Shown here: in pieces, positions 58,251-64,000 of the stretch | How the letters are laid out: every line of letters starts with the position of its first letter | Numbering within the stretch: position 1 is the stretch's first letter | Assembly (NCBI GenBank): GCA_019637355.1 | Contig: JAHBVT010000001.1 | Location: 1,054,001 to 1,118,000, forward strand | DNA from: Gemmatimonadaceae bacterium | GTDB lineage: Bacteria; Gemmatimonadota; Gemmatimonadetes; Gemmatimonadales; Gemmatimonadaceae | Direction: 5' to 3' | DNA: 64,000 bases | Notes under the pieces: generated by a model | Databases searched by the model: none | What the model was told of the DNA's origin: nothing | The model's input: the letters and a program-made list of their open reading frames with translations, nothing else | Translations under genes and position numbers: made by a program

Positions 58251-61200
58251 TGCGGCAGCCGTGGCGATGGCTCGCCGCGGCACTGCTGTGCCTGGCACCC
58301 GCACTCGCGGACGCGCAGGCGCCCGGGACGCCTCGGCGCCCGCCGCCGACGGAACGCCCGCAGGTCCGCGAGCAACCGGCGCAGCGCGCCCAAGATGCGC
58401 AGGGCCGTGCCCTAGGTGATACGACCCGCCGGGCAGCCGGCGACAGCGCGCGGGCCGAGAAGCCTCTGATTGCCTGGATCCCCGACGACTCGATGATGGT
58501 CGCGCTGCTCCGGCGGCAGGGCTACCGCGTGGTGCGCTTCCAGGCAGATACCGTCGGCTTCGTGGCCGAGTCTCGTACGATGACCTTGGCGACCTCAGAC
58601 TCCAGCAAGGCGGGCGTGGAGCGCGACGCCACGATGCTGGTGGCACGCCGCATCATCTACAACGACTCGACCAAGATGATGCTGGCCCGGGGAGACACCA
58701 TCGTGATGCGCGATCCGGCGCGCGGCGAGGACGTGATCGGCCTGCAGGAGATGAGCTACGACGTGGAGCGCCGCGAAGGGCGCACGCGCGACCTCTCCAC
58801 CGTGGCCTCCTCCGGCGCCGATTGGCGTGTGATGGCCCACCGCGCGACCTTCGCCACCGATACCGCCAGCGAGCGCAACACGCTCTACGGCCGCGACGGC
58901 ATCATCACCTCCTGCTTGGACTCGCTGCCGCACTATCACTTCCAGGCCCGCGAACTCAAGCGCGTGAGCAACAGCGTGATCGTCGCGCGCCCGGCCATTC
59001 TCTACGTGCAGGACGTCCCGGTGATGTGGCTGCCGTTCATCTTCCAGGACATCCGTACGGGACGGCGCTCGGGCATCTTGACGCCCCGCGTCGGCGTTTC
59101 CGAAGTGGTGCGCAACTCGCCGACGTACCGACGCACGGTGGAGGATTTCGGCTACTACTTCGCGATCAGCGACTATATGGACGCGACGGTGCGGATGGAC
59201 TGGCGCTCCAGCGCCCGCGCGACCGAGGGCGACCCGGGTTGGCTGGGCGTCGAGGCTGGATTCAATTACCGCTGGCTCGACCGCTTCCTTTCGGGCGGCG
59301 TCGGCGTGTCGCAGCGCTCGCTGTCCTCCGGGAACCGCAACACCGCGGTGAGCTGGTCGCATCAGCAGGAGTTCTCGTCGCGCACGCGCTTCACCGCCAA
59401 TCTCAATTACGTCACCAGCACGACGATCCAGCGGCAGACGACGCTCAACCCTGCCGTCGCGTTGGCCACGATCGCGTCGCAGGCGAATCTCGTGCGGCAG
59501 CAGGGACCGTTCACGATCAACCTCGGCGGCACGCAGCGGCAGTACCCGGGCCGTGCGCAGATCGACCGTTCCTTCCCCTCGCTCAACGTGGCCTCGCGTC
59601 CGCTGACCGTTGGGGAGTGGCTGGTGGTCACGCCCACCCTCGCCTTCAGCGGCAACGACCAGCTCAACCTCGATGCCGTGGGCGACTTCTCCTGGCGCTA
59701 TGTCCAGACGCCCGGCGGCCTCGACTCCACGCGCCTGCGCCGCAACTCCGGCACGCGCAGCGTCAGCCTCGGCTTGCCGTTCAAGGTCTGGGACTTCCAG
59801 GTCGCGGCCGATGTGCGGGCCAACGAGGTCGCCAACGACTTCCCCGAAATCAAGACCGTGCCGGACCCGATGAACCCGGGGCAGTTCATCGACCGCGTGT
59901 ACGCCCGTACCTACCTGACCACTGCGGACTTCAACCTGAACGCCCAACTGCCGCAGTTCTTCAAGGGGAGCTGGAACCTCGCGCCGCAGGTCTCGCTGTC
60001 GAACGTGGACCCGGTGGGCAGCTTCGTGCGCTCCGAGCGCACGAACGGCGCCTGGGTCTCACAGAGCAAGCGCTTCAACTACGGCGCGGGCGTGTCGCCG
60101 ACGTTCTTCGCGCTGGCGCCGGGCTTCGGGCGCGTGCAGCGCTTCCGCCACGCCGTCACGCCCACCTTCGGCTGGTCCTACTCGCCGGCGATGGCGGTGA
60201 ACCCCGAGTTCCTCGCCGCGCTGGGCAAGTCGCCGCAAGGCTACCTCGGCGGCCTCACGCAGAACCGCTTGACCCTCGGCATCAACACCAACCTCGAGGC
60301 CAAGCTCCGCGCCCCGGACGACACCACGGATGCGGGGCAGAAGGTCCGCGTCGCCTCGCTGCAGTTCACGCCGCTGGTCTATGACTTCGAGCTCGCGCGC
60401 GTGACGGGACGGCCCGGCCTCGCCACCGACCGCTTCGGCTACACCTTCCGCTCGGACCTGCTCCCGGGCTTCGACCTCGGCGTGGACTACTCGCTGTTCC
60501 TCGGCTCGGTGCTCAGCGACACGGCCGAGTTCAAGCCGTACCGCGAGGCAGTGCGTTTCGGCTTCGAGCTCAACGGACAGTCGGCGATCGTGCGCGGCAT
60601 CTCGCGGCTGTTCGGCGGAGTCGGCGAAGCGCCCGTGGATGATGCTGGCGAGGACCGCCCGGCCGGACGCAGCGCCGACGCGCTCGGCGGCGGTATCGTG
60701 TCGTCGGCGGACCCGCAGCAGCAGGGGCTGGGGGCCGTCGCGGGCTCGCGTACCCGCAGCCCGATCCAGGCGATCGACACCAAGGGCTTCCGCGCCAACT
60801 TCTCGGTGAGCCAGCAACGCACGCGCCCGCCCCGTGGTGGCCGCGTCCTCGATTTCGACCCCGCGCGCGAGTGCCAGAGCTTCATCGGCCTGCCCATCTA
60901 CGAGTTCTGCCTGGCGCAGGCCGAGCTGGGTCGCCCGACCGATCCAAACCAGAACCGCGGCACCGAGGGCGGCACTGCAATCCGGTACCCGCCGCGTACG
61001 AACATCGCGCTGCAGACCTCGTTCAACCTCACGCCCAAGTGGGCGGCGGCCTGGAGCACCAGCTACGACGTGGAGCGCGGCGACTTCGCCAATCAGACCG
61101 TCACGCTGCAGCGCGAGCTGCACGACTGGCGCGCGGTGTTCGGCTTCAACCGGATTCCCACCGGCGCGTTCTCGTTTACGTTCTTCATCTCGCTCAAGGC

Positions 61201-61270
61201 GCAGCCGGAGATCAAGCTGCCCTACGAGAGCCGGTCGTTCCGCGCCCCGCCGAGCGGGTCGCTGCGCTGA
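58250..61270 (+). CDS. lptD: LPS-assembly protein LptD-like outer-membrane protein
   Basis: 1006 residues with a signal peptide (about 1-22, ADAQA). An N-terminal OstA-like beta-jellyroll (about 120-260, RDATMLVARRIIYNDSTKMML, GRDGIITSC) precedes a long beta-barrel region starting with VMWLPFIFQDIRTGRRSGIL, which matches the LptD family conserved PVxYLPxF-type block. It inserts LPS in the outer leaflet. The lone CLDSL cysteine near 230 differs from the two disulfide pairs of E. coli. Longer than E. coli LptD by about 220 residues, mostly in the barrel loops. Confidence 0.82.
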   Translation: MRQPWRWLAAALLCLAPALADAQAPGTPRRPPPTERPQVREQPAQRAQDAQGRALGDTTRRAAGDSARAEKPLIAWIPDDSMMVALLRRQGYRVVRFQADTVGFVAESRTMTLATSDSSKAGVERDATMLVARRIIYNDSTKMMLARGDTIVMRDPARGEDVIGLQEMSYDVERREGRTRDLSTVASSGADWRVMAHRATFATDTASERNTLYGRDGIITSCLDSLPHYHFQARELKRVSNSVIVARPAILYVQDVPVMWLPFIFQDIRTGRRSGILTPRVGVSEVVRNSPTYRRTVEDFGYYFAISDYMDATVRMDWRSSARATEGDPGWLGVEAGFNYRWLDRFLSGGVGVSQRSLSSGNRNTAVSWSHQQEFSSRTRFTANLNYVTSTTIQRQTTLNPAVALATIASQANLVRQQGPFTINLGGTQRQYPGRAQIDRSFPSLNVASRPLTVGEWLVVTPTLAFSGNDQLNLDAVGDFSWRYVQTPGGLDSTRLRRNSGTRSVSLGLPFKVWDFQVAADVRANEVANDFPEIKTVPDPMNPGQFIDRVYARTYLTTADFNLNAQLPQFFKGSWNLAPQVSLSNVDPVGSFVRSERTNGAWVSQSKRFNYGAGVSPTFFALAPGFGRVQRFRHAVTPTFGWSYSPAMAVNPEFLAALGKSPQGYLGGLTQNRLTLGINTNLEAKLRAPDDTTDAGQKVRVASLQFTPLVYDFELARVTGRPGLATDRFGYTFRSDLLPGFDLGVDYSLFLGSVLSDTAEFKPYREAVRFGFELNGQSAIVRGISRLFGGVGEAPVDDAGEDRPAGRSADALGGGIVSSADPQQQGLGAVAGSRTRSPIQAIDTKGFRANFSVSQQRTRPPRGGRVLDFDPARECQSFIGLPIYEFCLAQAELGRPTDPNQNRGTEGGTAIRYPPRTNIALQTSFNLTPKWAAAWSTSYDVERGDFANQTVTLQRELHDWRAVFGFNRIPTGAFSFTFFISLKAQPEIKLPYESRSFRAPPSGSLR

Positions 61271-61307
61271 ACGGCCCCAGCCGTCCTCCCCTCGTTCCCA
61301 CCGTCCG

Positions 61308-62810
61308 ATGAGCGCCCCCCTCCAGCTCGATGGCCATTCCCTGAGCATCGCCCACGTCGCCGCCGTGGCAGACGGTTACCGCGCGGTGCAGTTGGCGCCC
61401 GAGGCGTCTGCGCGGATGCAGCGCAGCCGCGGCATCGTCGAGGGCCTGGCCTCCGCCGGCGCCGCGGTGTACGGCGTAACCACCGGCTTCGGCAAGCTGA
61501 GCGACATCGCGATCCCGCCCGACCAACTCGCGCAACTGCAGGTGAACCTCATCCGCTCGCACGCGGCCGGCGTGGGGCCGCGCCTGCCAGAGCGTGAGGT
61601 GCGCGCGATGATGCTGCTGCGCGCCAACTGTCTCGCCAAGGGCTTCAGCGGCGCGCGGGCGGAGCTCGTGGAACTGCTCTGCGCGATGCTCAATGCGAGG
61701 CTGTGGCCCGACGTGCCGGAGCAGGGCAGCGTGGGGGCCAGCGGCGATCTCGCGCCGCTCGCGCACCTGGCGTTGGCGCTGGTGGGCGAAGGCACATTGC
61801 GTCACCCGCAGGGGCAGGGCCCGGCGGCGGAGGTGCTGCGCGCCCACGGGCTGAGCCCCGTGGCGCTGGGGCCGAAGGAGGGACTCGCACTGATCAATGG
61901 CACCCAGGCGCATACCGCGGTCGCGGCCTTGGCGCTGGTGGAGGCGCGACGCTGCTGGGACGCCGCGCACGCCGCCGGGGCGACCACGCTGGAGGCGCTG
62001 CTCGGCACGCCGGTGGCCTTCGACCCGCGCATCCACGACGCGCGCGGGCAGCGTGGCCAGCAACTGAGCGCCGCGCGCTTCCGAGAGCTCCTCGCCGACA
62101 GCGAGATCCGCGAGTCGCATCGCCGCGACGATCCGCGCGTGCAGGACGCCTACGGCCTGCGCTGTATGCCGCAAGTGCACGGCCCGGTGCTGCAGGCCAT
62201 CGAGTTCGCCGAGTCGCTGGTGACGCCGGAGCTGAACGCGGCGACGGACAACCCGCTGGTGTTCGACGACGGCACGATGCTCAGCGGTGGCAACTTCCAC
62301 GGCCAGGCCGCGGCGATGGCGCTCGACGTGTTGGCCATCGCGATGACCAACCTCGCCGTGATGAGCGAGCGGCGCAGCGACCGCCTCACGCATCCCGACC
62401 TCAACGAAGGCCTGCCGCCCTTCCTCACGCCGACGGCGGGCGTGAGCTCGGGCTTTATGATGGCGCAGGTGACCGCCGCCGCACTCACCAGCGAGTGCAA
62501 GGTGCTCGCGCACCCCGCCAGCGTGGACACCATTCCGACGGACGGCAGCAAGGAAGACGTGGTGCCGATGGCGATGGGGGCCGCGCTCAAGCTGCGCCGC
62601 ATCCTGCACAACCTGCGGCACGTGCTCGCGGTGGAGCTGATGTGCGCGGCGCAGGGACTGGAGTTTCGCCGTCCGCTGAAGGCCGGGGTGGGTGTGGAGC
62701 GCACGTATGCGGCGGTGCGCGCGCGGGTGCCGGCGCTTGCCGAGGACCGCGTGCTGGGGCCAGACATTGAGTCGCTAGCGGTTGGCGTCGCACTCGGGGA
62801 GTTTGTGTAG
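61308..62810 (+). CDS. hutH: histidine ammonia-lyase
   Basis: 500 residues. The MIO-forming triad Ala144-Ser145-Gly146 sits in GSVGASGDLAPLAHLAL, and YGVTTGFGKL provides the catalytic tyrosine loop. It deaminates histidine to urocanate, first step of histidine degradation. hutU follows across a large heptamer hairpin. Met61308 gives a normal N-terminus. Confidence 0.95.
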   Translation: MSAPLQLDGHSLSIAHVAAVADGYRAVQLAPEASARMQRSRGIVEGLASAGAAVYGVTTGFGKLSDIAIPPDQLAQLQVNLIRSHAAGVGPRLPEREVRAMMLLRANCLAKGFSGARAELVELLCAMLNARLWPDVPEQGSVGASGDLAPLAHLALALVGEGTLRHPQGQGPAAEVLRAHGLSPVALGPKEGLALINGTQAHTAVAALALVEARRCWDAAHAAGATTLEALLGTPVAFDPRIHDARGQRGQQLSAARFRELLADSEIRESHRRDDPRVQDAYGLRCMPQVHGPVLQAIEFAESLVTPELNAATDNPLVFDDGTMLSGGNFHGQAAAMALDVLAIAMTNLAVMSERRSDRLTHPDLNEGLPPFLTPTAGVSSGFMMAQVTAAALTSECKVLAHPASVDTIPTDGSKEDVVPMAMGAALKLRRILHNLRHVLAVELMCAAQGLEFRRPLKAGVGVERTYAAVRARVPALAEDRVLGPDIESLAVGVALGEFV

Positions 62811-62938
62811 GGACGGATGACTGATGACGGATGACGGATGACGGAGGCTGCGAGGGGTGAGGCACGCTAACTTTCGTGCTTCACCCCTTTCGTCGTCCGT
62901 CCTTCGTCCTTCGTCCTCCGTCGTCCGTCATCCGTCCT
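62811..62938. repeat. nested heptamer inverted array (locus A5)
   Basis: Left arm 62811-62849 has five GACGGAT-like heptamers; right arm 62891-62938 has six to seven TCCGTCN heptamers and ends on the base before the hutU ATG. Inside the loop is a second 13-base hairpin (62854-62866 with 62875-62887, one G-T pair), so the whole gap can fold as one long stem. Confidence 0.88.
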
Positions 62939-64000
62939 ATGCCCCAACCCATTCGCTCCCCCCGCGGCTCCACGCTCTCCTGCAAAGGCTGGCAGCAAGA
63001 AGCCGCGCTCCGAATGCTGATGAACAACCTCGATCCCGAGGTCGCAGAGCGGCCGGAGGACTTGGTGGTCTACGGCGGGACCGGCAGGGCGGCCCGCGAC
63101 TGGCCGTCGTTCCACGCCATCGTCAAGGCGCTGCGGGAGCTCGAGGCCGACGAAACCCTGCTCGTGCAGAGCGGCAAGCCGGTGGCGGTCTTCCGCACGC
63201 ACACGACGGCGCCGCGCGTCCTCATCGCCAACAGCAACCTCGTCGGGCGCTTTGCCACCTGGGAGCACTTCCGCGAGCTGGAGCGGAAGGGCCTGATGAT
63301 GTACGGCCAGATGACGGCGGGCTCGTGGATCTACATCGGCTCGCAGGGCATCGTGCAGGGCACCTACGAGACCTTCGGGGCGGTGGCGCGTAAACATTTC
63401 GGCGGCAGCCTGGCCGGGCGCTTCGTACTCACTGCGGGGCTCGGCGGAATGGGCGGTGCGCAGCCGCTGGCCGCCACGATGAACGATGCCGCGATCCTCG
63501 GCGTCGAGGTGGACCCCACGCGCATCCAGAAGCGCCTCGAGACGGGCTACTGCGACAAGATGACCACCGACCTCGACGAGGCGATGGGCTGGATCCGCGA
63601 GGCGCAGGCGGCCAAGCGCGGACTCAGCGTCGGGCTCGTCGGCAACGCCGCGGAGGTGCTGCCGCTGATGGTCGAGCGCGGCATCATCCCGGACGTCGTC
63701 ACCGACCAGACCTCGGCACACGATATGCTCAACGGCTATGTGCCGCACGGAATGAGCCTAGCTGAGGCGGCGGCGCTGCGGACGCGCGACCCCGAGGAGT
63801 ATGTGCGGCGATCGACGGCCAGCGCCGTCGCGCACGTGCAGGCGATGCGCGCGATGCAGGACAAGGGCGCCATCGCCTTCGACTACGGCAATAACATCCG
63901 CACCGTCGCGTTGGACGCGGGGCTCGGCGACGCCTTCCGCATCCCGGGCTTCGTGCCCGAGTACATCCGGCCGCTGTTCTGCGAAGGGAAGGGGCCGTTC
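62939..64000 (+). CDS. hutU: urocanate hydratase, N-terminal part (3' cut by window)
   Basis: 354 codons are present of an expected 550 or so; the frame is open at the window end. [47 protein letters not shown] (here only noted as residues 9-57) is the conserved urocanase N-terminus, with [14 protein letters not shown] for NAD binding and [18 protein letters not shown] later. It converts urocanate to imidazolone propionate using tightly bound NAD. The catalytic C-terminal motif lies beyond the window. Confidence 0.95.
   Translation, partial: MPQPIRSPRGSTLSCKGWQQEAALRMLMNNLDPEVAERPEDLVVYGGTGRAARDWPSFHAIVKALRELEADETLLVQSGKPVAVFRTHTTAPRVLIANSNLVGRFATWEHFRELERKGLMMYGQMTAGSWIYIGSQGIVQGTYETFGAVARKHFGGSLAGRFVLTAGLGGMGGAQPLAATMNDAAILGVEVDPTRIQKRLETGYCDKMTTDLDEAMGWIREAQAAKRGLSVGLVGNAAEVLPLMVERGIIPDVVTDQTSAHDMLNGYVPHGMSLAEAAALRTRDPEEYVRRSTASAVAHVQAMRAMQDKGAIAFDYGNNIRTVALDAGLGDAFRIPGFVPEYIRPLFCEGKGPF

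Noticed and set aside
62868-62875. TAACTTTC as a hutU promoter
   Set aside because: It is the loop of the inner 13-base hairpin in the hutH-hutU gap, so its match to the other motifs is probably incidental.

Overview
The window is GC-rich (about two-thirds GC by eye), densely coded and almost entirely on the + strand. The genes describe a Gram-negative bacterium with an LPS-type outer membrane (LptD, BamD, Tol-Pal, TatC). The long SecA, zinc-type ribosomal proteins, class 1B PyrD and gene style point to the FCB side of the tree, most plausibly Gemmatimonadota. That placement is an inference without database support. I see no insertion sequence, prophage, CRISPR array or rRNA.

Layout. 1-12.9 kb: end of a CDP-alcohol phosphatidyltransferase, a lipoprotein, a 2-oxoacid dehydrogenase E1-alpha/E1-beta/E2 cluster with small unknown genes between and after the subunits, a PHP phosphoesterase, a pteridine-reductase-like SDR followed by a Rossmann protein with no usable start codon, TrxB, an MBL hydrolase, AspA and an Rrf2 regulator. 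12.9-16.7 kb: terminator, tRNA-Leu(CAG) on the minus strand, smpB, a cell-wall amidase, pyrD and pyrF. 16.8-20.3 kb: alpha-type ribosomal operon rpmJ-rpsM-rpsK-rpsD-rpoA-rplQ-rpmB with a candidate promoter and a strong terminator. 20.4-32.1 kb: nucleotide-sugar cluster (gmd, rmd, wbpD, wbpB, wbpE, wbpA, ugd, UXS-like) with carB embedded. Together these predict GDP-D-rhamnose, UDP-diacetamido-glucuronate, UDP-glucuronate and UDP-xylose precursors for a surface glycan; no glycosyltransferases are present here. 32.1-37.5 kb: bamD, nadD, secA, radC. 37.6-42.7 kb (minus): an outer-membrane DUF5916-type protein and a two-component system. 43-50.1 kb: rel, a small membrane protein, uvrB, tsaE-tsaB-rimI, ssb. 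50.6-61.3 kb: envelope genes: LysM protein, epimerase, tolQ-tolR-tolA-tolB-pal-cpoB, tatC, lptD. 61.3-64 kb: hutH and the start of hutU (histidine degradation).

Three signals stand out beyond the genes. First, the palindrome CATG is almost absent: I found four copies by eye where base composition predicts well over a hundred. Codons before ATG switch from the usual NNC to NNT to avoid it. Second, many intergenic gaps hold degenerate heptanucleotide arrays (GACGGAT-like, GGGAGAT-like, GAGACGT-like). A purine-rich array comes first and, where both arms exist, a complementary pyrimidine-rich array follows, giving long mRNA hairpins that often end right at the next start codon. Third, the SDR at 6303 ends in CCC-TAG, and a +1 slip there would join it to the downstream Rossmann frame, which lacks any start codon before its nucleotide-binding motif.

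Start codons were chosen by overlap (ATGA, GTGA, TGATG, TAATG junctions are common), ribosome-binding sites and family N-termini. All counts and positions were read by eye.
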